NCBI GenBank assembly: GCA_030683105.1
Contig: JAUXMZ010000047.1
Coordinates: forward strand, 61,907 to 125,906
DNA: 64,000 nt
Direction: 5' to 3'
Source of the DNA: Burkholderiales bacterium
GTDB lineage: Bacteria > Pseudomonadota > Gammaproteobacteria > Burkholderiales > SG8-41
The position numbers and the translations under genes were made by a program. Each line of letters starts with the position of its first letter. Within the stretch, counting starts at the first letter, position 1. This document shows positions 26,213-35,723 of the stretch, piece after piece. The notes beneath the pieces are model-generated. The model saw nothing but the letters and a program-made list of their open reading frames with translations, ran no database searches and was not told the DNA's origin.

Positions 26213-27190
26213 TTACGCTTGCGGCGCCGCCAGGTAATGCACCGCGAACAATTGTTGCGGGTCGGTCCACACTGCCTGCGGTTCGAACCCCGATGCGCGC
26301 GCAAGCTGCCGGAACTCGTCTACCGAGTATTTGTAGGAGTTCTCGGTGTGTATGGTTTCGCCGCGATGAAAATCGAACTGCCGGCCCGCCAGCGTCACGC
26401 GCTGCGCCGCGAGGCTTTCCAGGTGCATTTCGATGCGCCCGATTTCAGCGTTGTAAAAGGCCTGGTGGCGGAACGCGGACACGTCGAAATCAGCGCCCAG
26501 CTCGCGGTTGATACGCCGCAGCAGATTGAGATTGAACTCGGCGGTGACGCCCCGGGCGTCGTTGTATGCCGCGTGCAGCACGGCGGGATCCTTTTTAAGA
26601 TCGACACCGACCAGCATGGCACCGCCCGCTCCGGCGAGCGCGCAGACATTGCGCAGAAACTGCCCCGCTTCCGGCAGCGTGAAGTTGCCTATGGTCGAGC
26701 CTGGAAAATAGATCACGCGCCGGCGCGCGCGCATGCTTTCGATTTCCGGCAGGCGCAGCGGTCGCGAATAATCGGCGCACACCGCAATGATATTCAGCTG
26801 AGGAAACTCGTCCGCCAGCCTCAGCGCCGAGGCTTTGAGCTGCCCGCCTGCGATATCGATGGGCACATAAGCCGAGGGGCGCAACTGCGTGATCAGCACG
26901 CGCGTCTTGTGCCCGCTGCCGCAGCCATATTCGATCAACATGCAATCGTCACCCAGACGCCCGGCCATTTCGTGCGCATGCGTGCGCATCATCGCCATTT
27001 CCGTGCGCGTTGGATAATATTCCGGAAGATCGCAGATCGCCTCGAACAATTCGCAGCCGCGGCCATCATAAAAATATTTCGGGCTCAAGGTCTTCTGCGG
27101 CGCCGTCAGCCCGGCCAGCACATCGTCGAGAAAGCTTGCGGCACGGGGCTGCAAATCGTGGAAAGCAACGCGGGTGCGCGGCGGCTCCAT
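26213..27190 (-). CDS. egtD: L-histidine N-alpha-methyltransferase EgtD
   Basis: Trimethylates histidine to hercynine, the first step to ergothioneine. Family blocks: LSPKYFYDGRGCELFEAICDLPEYYPTRTE (shown from residue 38 in pieces), IEYGCGSGHKTRVLI for SAM, YVPIDIAGGQLKAS, FPGSTIGNFTLPEA and the histidine-binding HTENSYKYS. 325 aa, normal. Two starts are possible (TTG 27196, ATG 27190); I used the ATG. No EgtB or other sulfur-insertion gene lies nearby, so the later steps are encoded elsewhere or hercynine itself is the product. The PBP7-like gene ends 55 bp upstream on the same strand. Confidence 0.93.
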   Translation of the reverse strand: MEPPRTRVAFHDLQPRAASFLDDVLAGLTAPQKTLSPKYFYDGRGCELFEAICDLPEYYPTRTEMAMMRTHAHEMAGRLGDDCMLIEYGCGSGHKTRVLITQLRPSAYVPIDIAGGQLKASALRLADEFPQLNIIAVCADYSRPLRLPEIESMRARRRVIYFPGSTIGNFTLPEAGQFLRNVCALAGAGGAMLVGVDLKKDPAVLHAAYNDARGVTAEFNLNLLRRINRELGADFDVSAFRHQAFYNAEIGRIEMHLESLAAQRVTLAGRQFDFHRGETIHTENSYKYSVDEFRQLARASGFEPQAVWTDPQQLFAVHYLAAPQA

Positions 27191-27245
27191 GCTCAACCAG
27201 GAAATGTCATCTGCACCACGGAGTCAGCGCGGACCCGCTGACAAC

Positions 27246-28151
27246 TCAGCCTGCCGGCTGGCGGGCGCTATGGGATTCCAGCCACTTCTTGATGCGGTTG
27301 GCGTCGCCGATGCGCGTTTTTTTACCCCACGAATCGAGCAACACGATCACCACGGGGATATCCGCGATCTCCGCCTGCATCACGAGACAGCGGCCGGCTT
27401 CGCTGATATAGCCGGTCTTGGACAAGCCGATATGCCAGCTCGGGTTTTTGACCAGGCCGTTGGAATTGCGGTACTGGAGAGCCCGGCCCTTCGCTGGCTG
27501 TATGGCGTGGTCCGTGTCGGTCGTGTAACTGCGCACCAGCGGATAGCGAAAAGCGGCATTCACCATTTTCACCAGGTCCCGTGCTGTCGATACATTGTCG
27601 CTGGACAGTCCGGTGCCGTCGACAAAGCGGGTGCGCCACATGCCCAGTTCTACGGCTTTCTGGTTCATGGCCCGGACAAAAGCCGCGCTACCCCCGGGGT
27701 AGGCGCGGGTAAGCGCAGCAGCCGCACGGTTCTCCGAGGACATCAGCGCCAGACGCAACAGGTCGCTGCGTGTCAATTCGGTACCGATCCTGAGCCGTGA
27801 CCGCGTACCCTTGATATCGTCGATGTCATCCTCGGATATCCTGACGGGCTCGTTCAGAGCTAGCTGCGCATCGAGCACCACCATCGCTGTCATCAGCTTG
27901 GTGATAGATGCAATCGGCACCACGGCCTGCGTGTTTTTGGCGTAAAGCAACTTGCCGCCGTCCTGCTCGACGACCAGCACAGACGAAGACTTGAGATCGA
28001 GATGCCTGGCCCGGGCGGCAAACACCGGGTCCAGGGGATAATCCCCAGTACTGGCTTTTTCCCCTACCGGACCAGGTTGTTCTGCGTGTGCAACCGCGGC
28101 ACATCCGGCAAAAATCAGGCTTGCCGCGACTACCCGTATCAGCTGTTTCAG
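27246..28151 (-). CDS. D-alanyl-D-alanine endopeptidase/carboxypeptidase (PBP7-like), apparent CTG start
   Basis: Serine peptidase of the S11 family acting on peptidoglycan in the periplasm. SxxK motif ASITKLM, SxN motif MSSENRAAAA and KTG in LSKTGYISEAG are all present. From the only standard start (GTG 28025) the protein would lack a signal peptide. The frame is open upstream and encodes KQLIRVVAASLIFAGCAAVAHA directly after a CTG at 28151, which is preceded by AAGGGAGAGG. I therefore place the start at CTG 28151, giving 301 aa. The FAGC stretch could also be a weak lipobox. Followed by egtD. Confidence 0.87.
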   Translation of the reverse strand: MKQLIRVVAASLIFAGCAAVAHAEQPGPVGEKASTGDYPLDPVFAARARHLDLKSSSVLVVEQDGGKLLYAKNTQAVVPIASITKLMTAMVVLDAQLALNEPVRISEDDIDDIKGTRSRLRIGTELTRSDLLRLALMSSENRAAAALTRAYPGGSAAFVRAMNQKAVELGMWRTRFVDGTGLSSDNVSTARDLVKMVNAAFRYPLVRSYTTDTDHAIQPAKGRALQYRNSNGLVKNPSWHIGLSKTGYISEAGRCLVMQAEIADIPVVIVLLDSWGKKTRIGDANRIKKWLESHSARQPAG

Positions 28152-28294
28152 AGGCCTCTCCCTTTGCTTGAACCAGGCGCATGCGCGCTACAGCACCATT
28201 TATGCTGTAAAAATACTAGGTTAGGCCGGAACTTTCAACAACTTTTTTAAGTACGTGCTTGTTTCTGCTGCAAAATAGGTCATTTCACACGGAC

Positions 28295-28331
28295 AAAAAA
28301 AACTCCGACGGGACAAATTGTCCCGGCGGAG
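28295..28331 (-). terminator. strong minus-strand terminator
   Basis: On the minus strand CTCCG-C-CGGGACAA loops to TTGTCCCG-T-CGGAG (13 pairs, one mismatch) and is followed by eight T residues (28302-28295). No recognised minus-strand gene ends here, so it probably ends a non-coding transcript. Confidence 0.8.
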
Positions 28332-28480
28332 ATTAAAGAGGCCTACAACCACCCGCTCAGCACGGGCAACTGCAACAATCAGGCCTCCGAGGAGGAAAGT
28401 CTGAACATACTGCCCACTTGCGGCGGAATCCTGCCGAAAAGATCTCGCCGTGACGCAAATGAAGATAACAACCACGGCTT
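28295..28480 (-). ncRNA. candidate small RNA upstream of the PBP7-like gene
   Basis: The stretch between 28332 and about 28480 on the minus strand has no convincing ORF but has paired segments (TCCTCGGAGG; CCCG...CGGG; AGGCCT at 28350 and 28381) and ends in a textbook terminator. No standard family is recognised. The 5' end is a guess; TATCTT near 28465 could be a -10. The other possibility is a long leader or attenuator for the gene at 27246. Confidence 0.4.
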
Positions 28481-28654
28481 ACGCGAAGCTTACTGCGGAC
28501 TGGTTATTTGTAATTCTTTGTAAAGGATTCCACGCCTTTTATCAGTCCCGGCCCCGGCAATCCTGAGCAACGGATTACGGGAACAGGGCTGCATGCCGCG
28601 CTCATGGGCACCTTGATCGGCGCTACACTATGCGATCAAAAGGATTTCCATCTC

Positions 28655-29329
28655 ATGCGAGTGTTGATAGTCGAGGATGACCCGGTGCTGGCTGACGGTC
28701 TGACGCGTTCTTTGCGCCAGGCCGACTACGCCGTCGACTGCGTTCACGACGGGGGTGAAGCCGATCATGTGCTGGCAACGCAAAGCTATGATCTGGTGAT
28801 CCTTGATCTGGGCCTGCCGAAACTCGACGGCTTCGAAGTATTGCGCCGCCTGCGTCGCCGCGGCTCAAAAGTGCCGGTGCTGATGCTGACCGCGCGCGAT
28901 TCGCTGCAGGACCGTGTCAGGGGGCTCGACCTGGGCGCCGATGACTACCTGGCCAAACCCTTCGATCTTCCAGAACTGGAAGCACGCGTTCGCGCGCTGG
29001 TGCGCCGCGGGCAGTCCGGTGGCAGTGCGGCACTGACTCACGGCGCGCTGACTCTCGATGTTGCCGGCCGGCGTGCAACCCTGAACGGCGATCCGCTCGA
29101 TCTTTCAGCGCGGGAACTCGGTGTGCTGGAAGTGCTGATGATGCGCAGCGGCCGCGTGGTCGGCAAGGAACAGCTCGCCGAGCAACTCTACGGCTGGGAC
29201 GAGGAAGTCGGCGCCAATGCCATCGAGGTCTATGTGCATCGCCTGCGCCGCAAGCTCGAGCCCGTGGGCGTATCGATACGCACCATACGCGGGCTGGGTT
29301 ATCTTCTGGAAAAAGAGTCGAATGGCTAA
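28655..29329 (+). CDS. OmpR-family response regulator (TctD/QseB-like)
   Basis: 224 aa. Receiver domain residues 1-115: acidic pair in LIVEDDPVLADG, phospho-acceptor Asp in YDLVILDLGLPKLDG (about residue 51), Thr in MLTARDS and Lys in ADDYLAKPFDLPEL. The winged-helix DNA-binding domain follows, with VEVYVHRLRRKL-like block (AIEVYVHRLRRKLEP) and IRTIRGLGYLLE. ATG 28655 with AAAAGGA upstream is preferred over the longer frame from 28604. The stop overlaps the start of the sensor kinase gene by 8 nt, so translation is coupled. Similarity to TctD suggests control of carboxylate transport (inference). Confidence 0.93.
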   Translation: MRVLIVEDDPVLADGLTRSLRQADYAVDCVHDGGEADHVLATQSYDLVILDLGLPKLDGFEVLRRLRRRGSKVPVLMLTARDSLQDRVRGLDLGADDYLAKPFDLPELEARVRALVRRGQSGGSAALTHGALTLDVAGRRATLNGDPLDLSARELGVLEVLMMRSGRVVGKEQLAEQLYGWDEEVGANAIEVYVHRLRRKLEPVGVSIRTIRGLGYLLEKESNG

Positions 29330-30704
29330 ATCGGGAACGCTGCGCCGCCAGCTTCTCGCGTGGCTGGCGGGGCCGCTGATCGTGATGTGGTCGATCAGCA
29401 CCATGGTCGATTACGATATCGCCAAACGCTTTGTGAATTTTGCCTATGACAGGGCGCTGCTCGACGCAGCGCTGGATATCGGCCGGCAGGTCAAAGTGCT
29501 GAATGGCCGGATTTATGTCGACCTGCCCGAGGTTGCCGTGAAGATGCTGCAAACCCGCGAATCCGGGAAAGTTTTTTACCTGGTCACCGGGCCAAAAAAC
29601 GAATACATCACGGGCGAGCCCGACCTGCCCCAGACTCCGCACCCCGAGTCGGGCAGGACAAATTATTACGACGACGAGTATCTGGGCCGGCCGGTTCGCG
29701 TCGTGACATTGCAGCTGCCGGTGGAAACCGGAAAAGACCGGGGATACGTGACGGTCCAGGTCGTTGAAGACCGCGCGCCCCGCGCCGAATTTGCCGGCCT
29801 GATTCTGCTGCGCATGATGCTGCCGCAGGTGGCGTTGGTCTTGCTGGCCGGGATACTGGTATGGTATGCGATAGGCCGCGGCCTGGTGCCGTTGTCGGTG
29901 CTGCGCAGCGAGATCGAGAGCCGGTCGCACCGTGACTTGAGCGCGCTGTCTGAAGAGCAGGTGCCGCAGGAGGTGCGCCCGCTGATCCGGGCGATGAACG
30001 GATTGCTGCAGCGTCTGAGCAAGACCCTGGCGGCTCAACAACGCTTCATTGCCGACGCCGCGCATCAGCTGCGCACGCCGATGGCCGGCATCAAGACCCA
30101 GACCGAGCTGGCGCTGCGCCAGGCGCCGCCTGACGAATCCCAAGCCACGCTGCGCCAGTTAAACACCGCCACCGAGCAGACCATCAGGCTGATCAATCAG
30201 TTGCTGTCCCTGGCCCGCGCCGAGCCCGCCGCCGAGCGCGCACACACGGGCGAACGCGTCGATCTCACCGAACTGGCACGCGATGCCGCCGCTGACTGGG
30301 TGCCGCGCGCGCTGGCACGACAGATCGATCTTGGCCTGGACAGCACTCAAGCGCCGGCAACGATGGAGGGCGACGCATTCCTGCTGCGGGAAATGCTCAA
30401 CAACCTGCTCGACAATGCGATCCGCTACACCCAGACCGGCGGCCAGGTCACGGTGCGCGTAGCCGTGGACATCCAAAACATCACGCTGACTGTGGAAGAT
30501 AATGGTCCGGGCATTCCAGAATCCGAGCGCGAACGCGTGTTCGAGCGCTTTTACCGCGTGCTGGGCACCGGCGTCGAAGGCTGCGGTCTGGGACTGGCGA
30601 TCGTGCATGAGATCGCGCAACGGCATAACGCCGAGGTTGCGCTCGGGCCGCGCGCCGGGGGCAGCGGCACCGTGATCAAAGTCACTTTCCCGCTAACGCC
30701 ATAA
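29322..30704 (+). CDS. sensor histidine kinase (TctE-like)
   Basis: 460 aa membrane sensor. First transmembrane segment in residues 9-30 (LLAWLAGPLIVMWSISTMV), periplasmic domain to about 165 (FVNFAYDRALLDAALDIGRQV is the 2CSK_N-type sensor start found in TctE/QseC), second segment MMLPQVALVLLAGILVWYAIG, then HAMP-like, HisKA with FIADAAHQLRTPMAG, and HATPase_c with NLLDNAIRYT, DNGPGIP and GCGLGLAIV. It overlaps the regulator gene. Ligand possibly a tricarboxylic acid, which would link it to the Bug and TcuA-like genes 13 kb upstream (inference). Confidence 0.92.
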   Translation: MAKSGTLRRQLLAWLAGPLIVMWSISTMVDYDIAKRFVNFAYDRALLDAALDIGRQVKVLNGRIYVDLPEVAVKMLQTRESGKVFYLVTGPKNEYITGEPDLPQTPHPESGRTNYYDDEYLGRPVRVVTLQLPVETGKDRGYVTVQVVEDRAPRAEFAGLILLRMMLPQVALVLLAGILVWYAIGRGLVPLSVLRSEIESRSHRDLSALSEEQVPQEVRPLIRAMNGLLQRLSKTLAAQQRFIADAAHQLRTPMAGIKTQTELALRQAPPDESQATLRQLNTATEQTIRLINQLLSLARAEPAAERAHTGERVDLTELARDAAADWVPRALARQIDLGLDSTQAPATMEGDAFLLREMLNNLLDNAIRYTQTGGQVTVRVAVDIQNITLTVEDNGPGIPESERERVFERFYRVLGTGVEGCGLGLAIVHEIAQRHNAEVALGPRAGGSGTVIKVTFPLTP

Positions 30705-30740
30705 CCCGCATCACGCCGGGAAAACTCCGGCCTGGCGTTA
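30694..30740. terminator. inverted repeat between convergent kinase and ABC genes
   Basis: TAACGCCA (30694-30701) and TGGCGTTA (30733-30740) with inner CCGG/CCGG pairing; covers both stop codons and may serve both strands. No clear T run. Confidence 0.45.
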
Positions 30741-32579
30741 CACCACTGCGGCCTGCGGGCTTGCTGCTTCCTGACTCTTGCGCGCCTCGTCCTCCTGCTG
30801 CTGCAGCGACCACATCTGGGCATAAGCGCCGCCGAGCAACAACAGATTGGCATGCGTGCCGCGCTCGATGATGCGGCCGTGGTCCATCACCAGGATCTGG
30901 TCGGCATCCATCACGGTGGACAGCCGGTGCGCAATCATCAGCGTGGTATGGCCAAGCGCGATGCGCAGAAGTTCGGCCTGGATAGCTTTCTCCGCCCTGG
31001 AATCGAGGGCGGAGGTCGCTTCGTCGAAAATCAGAATCTTGGGCGCCTTCAGGATTGCGCGTGCAATCGCCACCCGCTGCTTCTCCCCGCCCGAGAGCTT
31101 CAGCCCGCGCTCGCCAACCTGGGTCTCGTAGCCATCGGGAAGACTCGCGATAAAGTCATGAATATGCGCCGCCTTGGCAGAGGCAATGACCTCTTCCGGC
31201 GTGGCATCGGGGCGGCCATAGTGAATGTTGTAGCGTATGGTGTCGTTGAACAGAACGGTGTCCTGCGGCACGATGCCGATCGCGGAGCGCAAAGCTGACT
31301 GCCGCAGTTCCCGGATGTCCGCACCATTGATCCGGATGGCGCCCGCGCTCACGTCATAAAACCGGTAGAGCAGCCGCGCCAGCGTGGATTTCCCCGAGCC
31401 GCTGTGGCCCACCACCGCGATCTTGCTGCCAGGCGGTACCTCGAAACTGACATCGAAGAGTATCTGGCGCTTGGGATCGTAGCTGAAATCGACATGCTCG
31501 AAGCGGATGGCTGCATTACCCGCGGGCAGATCCACGGCATTCGGGCTGTCCTCAATTTCGCGGCTCTCCTCGAGGATGCGGAACATGTGTTCCATGTCGA
31601 TCAGCGACTGCTTGATCTGGCGATAGGAACTGCCCAGGAAGTTGAGCGGAATATAGAGCTGGATCAGCAGGCCGTTGATCAGCACCAGATCGCCGAGTGT
31701 CAGCGTCTTATCGACCACGCCCTGCGCCGCAAGTATCATCAGCAAAGTCACCGCAAGCGCGATGATCAGGCTCTGGCCGATATTGAGCAGCCCCAGAGAT
31801 GTCTCGGTTTTAACCGCCGCCGATTCGTATTTAATCAGACTTTCATCGTAACGCTGCGCCTCGTAGTCCTCATTGTTGAAATACTTGACGGTCTCGTAAT
31901 TGATCAGGCTGTCGACGGCGCGCGTATTGGCCCTGGAGTCGAACTCATTGGCGCGGCGGCGGAACTCCATGCGCCACTCTGTGATCGCGACGGTAAACAC
32001 GATATAAAGCGTGATGGCGGAGAATGTCACGGCGACAAAGCGCCAGTCGAACTTCGCGAGCAGCACGAATGCGACCAGGCCGAATTCCAGCAGCACCGGA
32101 ATGATGGAAAACAACATGAGCGATAGCAGCGTGGAGATGCCGCGCGTGCCGCGTTCGATGTCACGCGACATGCCGCCGGTCTGGCGATCAAGGTGAAAAC
32201 GCAGCGACAGGCTGTGCAGATGGCGGAACACCGTCAGCGCAATGCGGCGTATCGCATGCTGGGTGACGCGCACGAACACCCAATCGCGCAGTTCGGCGAA
32301 CAGCGTGGTGGCAAGCCGCAATAATCCGTATGCGATGAGCAGCAACAGCGGCAGCGCCAGCACGGCATGGGCGGGAGACAGCCTGTCGACGACTTCCTTC
32401 AGCACCAGCGGCACGCCGACATTGGCCAGTTTGGCGACCGCCAGGAACACGAGCGCAACCATCACCCTGCCCTTGAATTCCCACAGATAAGGCAGCAGCA
32501 TCGGCACCACGCGCCATTCCCCGCGACGGGGCAAGGCAAGGCCCGCCGGCGAGGGCGCAGAGTGTGAACGGCCCATCAT
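30738..32579 (-). CDS. Atm1-like ABC transporter, fused permease and ATPase
   Basis: 613 aa half-transporter. Six hydrophobic segments span about residues 25-310; the substrate-side helix block [15 protein letters not shown] is typical of the Atm1/HMT1 group that exports glutathione-linked or Fe-S-related compounds. The nucleotide-binding domain has Walker [17 protein letters not shown], signature [16 protein letters not shown], Walker [17 protein letters not shown] and the H-loop [13 protein letters not shown]. Expected to act as a homodimer in the inner membrane. Convergent with the kinase gene; no partner gene adjacent. Confidence 0.92.
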   Translation of the reverse strand: MMGRSHSAPSPAGLALPRRGEWRVVPMLLPYLWEFKGRVMVALVFLAVAKLANVGVPLVLKEVVDRLSPAHAVLALPLLLLIAYGLLRLATTLFAELRDWVFVRVTQHAIRRIALTVFRHLHSLSLRFHLDRQTGGMSRDIERGTRGISTLLSLMLFSIIPVLLEFGLVAFVLLAKFDWRFVAVTFSAITLYIVFTVAITEWRMEFRRRANEFDSRANTRAVDSLINYETVKYFNNEDYEAQRYDESLIKYESAAVKTETSLGLLNIGQSLIIALAVTLLMILAAQGVVDKTLTLGDLVLINGLLIQLYIPLNFLGSSYRQIKQSLIDMEHMFRILEESREIEDSPNAVDLPAGNAAIRFEHVDFSYDPKRQILFDVSFEVPPGSKIAVVGHSGSGKSTLARLLYRFYDVSAGAIRINGADIRELRQSALRSAIGIVPQDTVLFNDTIRYNIHYGRPDATPEEVIASAKAAHIHDFIASLPDGYETQVGERGLKLSGGEKQRVAIARAILKAPKILIFDEATSALDSRAEKAIQAELLRIALGHTTLMIAHRLSTVMDADQILVMDHGRIIERGTHANLLLLGGAYAQMWSLQQQEDEARKSQEAASPQAAVV

Positions 32580-32972
32580 GATGGTCGATATCCGGAACGG
32601 AAGTGCGCAGGCACAGCGCAGCGCATGGTGCGGGTATTCAGTGGTTTAAATGGCATCGCGGCGAAGAAAAGCGGAAGGCGTCAATGCTAACATGGGGCTG
32701 ACCCTGGCATTGCGCAAGCCTTGAACCGGCCGGGCCATTGCGCAAACCAGGAATACATCATAACTAATTGTTTTTATTATATATTTAACGACGAGCTATA
32801 CCTTCAATACGGCACCTACCCGCCAGGCCGCAGACGCTATCTTTGTCACGCTCAGGTGTAACTTTCTGTAAAAGCCGCAACGATCGCGGATGGTTTGCGT
32901 TCTAATAACCATATAGCCGGATCGCAGCAAGGCAATGGCCGGCTTGGCACCATCAACCCAAGGAGTAATGCA
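32580..32972. other. 393-bp intergenic region, no gene seen
   Basis: It separates the divergent ABC transporter and glycine-zipper genes, so promoters for both are expected here. An AT-rich patch (32763-32788) and a direct repeat of CATTGCGCAA (near 32708 and 32737) are the only marked features. I see no RNA or ORF. Confidence 0.3.
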
Positions 32973-33749
32973 GTGAAATCAAAACTGACAGCATATGTTG
33001 CGCTCACGCTGGCGGTAGCCGGAGCCAGCGCTGCAGATTATACCGATACCGCGCAAGTCATCTCGGCCACCCCCATCCTCGAACGCGTCACCGAACCGCG
33101 CCAGGAGTGCACGACGGAAACGGCGGCCGCGCCGCAACCCAAGGAACGCAGCGTAGCAGCCCCGATACTGGGCGGTGTCACCGGCGCCGTGATCGGCAGC
33201 CAGGTGGGCGGAGGCAGCGGACGCGATGTCGCGACTGCCACCGGTGCAGTTGCCGGCACCGTGATCGGCGACCGGGCAGCCAACCCCGACAGCAACCGCT
33301 CATACACCGGCACCATAATCGGGGGAATTGCCGGCGCCATTCTCGGCAACCAGGTCGGCCAGGGCCGCGGCAATGCGGCAGCAACGGCAGCCGGTGCGAT
33401 TGCCGGCAGCATGATAGGCGACCGTGTGAACAATCGCCAGACAGCCGCAGCACAACCGGTGCAGCGCTGCCGCACAGTGGAGACCACACGCGAATTCGTG
33501 AAGGGCTACAGCGTCGTCTACCGCTACCGCGACCAGGACATCACCACGGTCCTGCCGCACAACCCGGGAAAAACCGTAAAGGTCGGCATCAGCGTTATTG
33601 ACTCAGGCACCGACAGCGCGGCCGGTGCCACACCCTCTGTAGCCACGATGGGTGGCAATGTGCGCGAAGTCGGGGCGAGGAATTCACCGGACCGAATCGC
33701 GCCTGCAAACGCAACTGGAAACAGCGGCAACTATAACTACCGGTATTAA
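32973..33749 (+). CDS. exported glycine-zipper (2TM-type) protein
   Basis: 258 aa. GTG 32973 follows AAGGAG at 7 nt and opens a signal peptide (KLTAYVALTLAVAGASAA). Mature residues hold two glycine-zipper blocks with repeated G/A-xxx-G: PILGGVTGAVIGSQVGGGSGRD and TIIGGIAGAILGNQVGQGRG, each followed by a similar GAVAGTVIGDR / GAIAGSMIGDR segment. A Cys lies in RCRTVETTREFVKGY. Such domains insert in or associate with the outer membrane or envelope; the function is uncharacterised. The C-terminal 60 residues are Ser/Gly/Asn-rich. Convergent with the phospholipase-D gene. Confidence 0.85.
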   Translation: MKSKLTAYVALTLAVAGASAADYTDTAQVISATPILERVTEPRQECTTETAAAPQPKERSVAAPILGGVTGAVIGSQVGGGSGRDVATATGAVAGTVIGDRAANPDSNRSYTGTIIGGIAGAILGNQVGQGRGNAAATAAGAIAGSMIGDRVNNRQTAAAQPVQRCRTVETTREFVKGYSVVYRYRDQDITTVLPHNPGKTVKVGISVIDSGTDSAAGATPSVATMGGNVREVGARNSPDRIAPANATGNSGNYNYRY

Positions 33750-33801
33750 TCCGGAGAGGCGCGAGGGGTGGGGAAACTCCGCCGCCTTGCGCGTAGCCGC
33801 G

Positions 33802-34968
33802 CTAGTTGATCCCCCCAGTCCGGCCATAACCCGAAATGCCGACCAGCAGGCGCGCCAGCCCGTAACCCAGCCACATCGCAACCCGCTTCGCCAACGGCTG
33901 GTCTTTCCAGCTTTCGCGCAGTACCTGTCGCGCACCCGCCGTCATCGCAGCGTCCAGGCTTTGCCTTAAGCCGGCGGCGAACTCCCGGTCATCGATCCAC
34001 ACATTGGCCTCGCGCGCGAGCAACAGGCTGAGGGGATCGATGTTGGAAGAACCCACAGTCGCCCAGCGCCGGTCGATCACCGCCACCTTGGCGTGCAGAA
34101 AACTCTTGTGATATTCGTGGATTTCGATCCCGGCGTCGAGAAACGCGCCGTAGAGAGCGCGCGCCGCGTAATGCAGCAGCACATACTCGACCCGGCCCTG
34201 GAGCAGCAGCACCACGCGCACCCCTCGCGCCGCCGCCTCCATCAATGCGCGCCGGAACGCCTGGCCCGGGAAAAAATAGGAGCTCGCGATCAGGATTTCG
34301 CTGCGGGCGCCGGCAACCGCCGCCAGATAAGCCTCTTCGATATCACCGCGGTGACGCAGATTGTCGCGCACCAGAAACGCGACGCGCTGGCTGCCGCGGA
34401 TTATCCGCTGGGCCGCCAGCGGCACACGCGGATGCCAGTCCTGGCCCGGCTGGGTAAATTCCACCAGCGCCCATAGTTTCCTCACCACCGGATGAATGTC
34501 TCTGAGGAGCGGCCCTTCGATGCGAACCGCATAATCGAAGCGCGGCGGCGTATGCCCGGGCGTATGCATGTCGTCGATGATATTGATGCCGCCGACGAAC
34601 GCAACCTGCGCATCGATCACGGCCAGCTTGCGATGCATGCGGCGCAATCGCTGCCGCTGAAACGTCCACGGCGCGATATCGGGCCGATAGACGAGATATC
34701 TGACACCGGCGCTTTGCATTGCGGCGACGAGGTCGGGATTCAGTTTTCTCGAACCATAGCCATCGACCAGCAGATGCGTCGCCACGCCGCGCCGGGCGGC
34801 ACGCTGCAGCGCCGCCGCAATACGCCGGCCGGCGATGTCATCCTCGAAAATATAAGCCTCGAGGTGGATTTCGTGCTGCGCCGCGTCGAGCGCTGCCTCC
34901 AGCGCCGGAAAATACTCGCTGCCGCTGGTCAGCAGCTTGAGGCTGTTACCTTCGACAAACTCGGTCAT
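33802..34968 (-). CDS. clsB: phospholipase D family protein, cardiolipin synthase B-like
   Basis: 388 aa with two HKD motifs: MHRKLAVIDAQVAFVGGINI (about residues 109-128) and HAKVAVIDRRWATVGSSNID (about residues 287-306), the paired catalytic His of PLD enzymes that join phosphatidyl groups to make cardiolipin. No N-terminal transmembrane region, as in ClsB/YbhO. The start MTEFVEGN overlaps the stop of the upstream EEP gene by 4 nt (ATGA), so ATG 34968 is favoured over the longer frame. ClsB with an adjacent EEP protein parallels the ybhO-ybhP pair of E. coli. Confidence 0.9.
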   Translation of the reverse strand: MTEFVEGNSLKLLTSGSEYFPALEAALDAAQHEIHLEAYIFEDDIAGRRIAAALQRAARRGVATHLLVDGYGSRKLNPDLVAAMQSAGVRYLVYRPDIAPWTFQRQRLRRMHRKLAVIDAQVAFVGGINIIDDMHTPGHTPPRFDYAVRIEGPLLRDIHPVVRKLWALVEFTQPGQDWHPRVPLAAQRIIRGSQRVAFLVRDNLRHRGDIEEAYLAAVAGARSEILIASSYFFPGQAFRRALMEAAARGVRVVLLLQGRVEYVLLHYAARALYGAFLDAGIEIHEYHKSFLHAKVAVIDRRWATVGSSNIDPLSLLLAREANVWIDDREFAAGLRQSLDAAMTAGARQVLRESWKDQPLAKRVAMWLGYGLARLLVGISGYGRTGGIN

Positions 34969-35723
34969 AGCCGGACGAGCGTAGTCGTCAATGCGGCGTG
35001 GTCGGAAATGCGCGACCATACCCTGCCATGATGCACGTGCGCATGGCTGACGCGGAAACCGCGCACGTAAATGCGGTCGAGGCGCAACACCGGCATTGCC
35101 GCCGGGAAACTGCGCGCCGGCGCCCCATGCAGGAATTCAAACGCCTCGTGCATATTGAGCGGATGCGCCAGTTCATGGGTCGCCTTGTGGCGCCAGTGCC
35201 AGTCGTTGAAATCCCCAGCAATGATCAGCGGCGCATCGTGCGGCACCCAGCGCTCTATGCGCTGCCTGATCTTTTGAAACTGGATGCCGCGCCCACGTGC
35301 GGTGAGCGCCAGATGCACGCATACACAATGCAGGGTCTGCGGCCATCCGGGTATGGCAAGTTCGCAATGCAGCAGGCCGCGCTGTTCAAAGCGATTGGAT
35401 GAAACATCCTCGTTGTCCCAACGCACGATCGGATAGCGCGACAGAATCGCATTGCCATGGTGCCCGGCATCGTACACCGCATTTTGCCCGTAGGCGAAAT
35501 CCTTCCACACGGAATCGGCGAGAAACTCGTACTGCGGCGCACTCGGCCAGTCCGCATAGCGCGCGGCATGGCGATCCTGATTACCGTGCACCTCCTGCAG
35601 GAACACCAGATCACTGCTCAGCCCGCGCAGTTTGTCGCGCAGCTCGTGAACCGCCATGTGGCGGGTAAACGCAGAAAATCCTTTGTGGATGTTATAGGTG
35701 GCAACACGCAGGGTGTGGATCAC
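34965..35723 (-). CDS. endonuclease/exonuclease/phosphatase family protein (YbhP-like)
   Basis: 252 aa EEP fold. Metal and catalytic residues appear in YNIHKGF near the N-terminus, VFLQEVHGNQD (metal Glu), IIAGDFNDWHW (Asp/Asn) and RISDHAALTT (Asp/His). No signal peptide. GTG start at 35723. It overlaps the downstream clsB-like gene by 4 nt. Target (nucleic acid, phospholipid or other phosphodiester) is not fixed by sequence; pairing with a PLD protein suggests lipid metabolism. Confidence 0.88.
   Translation of the reverse strand: MIHTLRVATYNIHKGFSAFTRHMAVHELRDKLRGLSSDLVFLQEVHGNQDRHAARYADWPSAPQYEFLADSVWKDFAYGQNAVYDAGHHGNAILSRYPIVRWDNEDVSSNRFEQRGLLHCELAIPGWPQTLHCVCVHLALTARGRGIQFQKIRQRIERWVPHDAPLIIAGDFNDWHWRHKATHELAHPLNMHEAFEFLHGAPARSFPAAMPVLRLDRIYVRGFRVSHAHVHHGRVWSRISDHAALTTTLVRL

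Noticed and set aside
28385..28400. GAGGAAAGTC, resembling the conserved start of RNase P RNA
   Set aside because: The rest of the RNase P RNA core (other conserved regions over about 350 nt) is missing, and the terminator here is on the opposite strand.
28221..28475. 84-codon minus-strand ORF upstream of the PBP7-like gene
   Set aside because: A strong intrinsic terminator lies inside it, and the translation shows no protein-like pattern; a non-coding RNA explains the region better.
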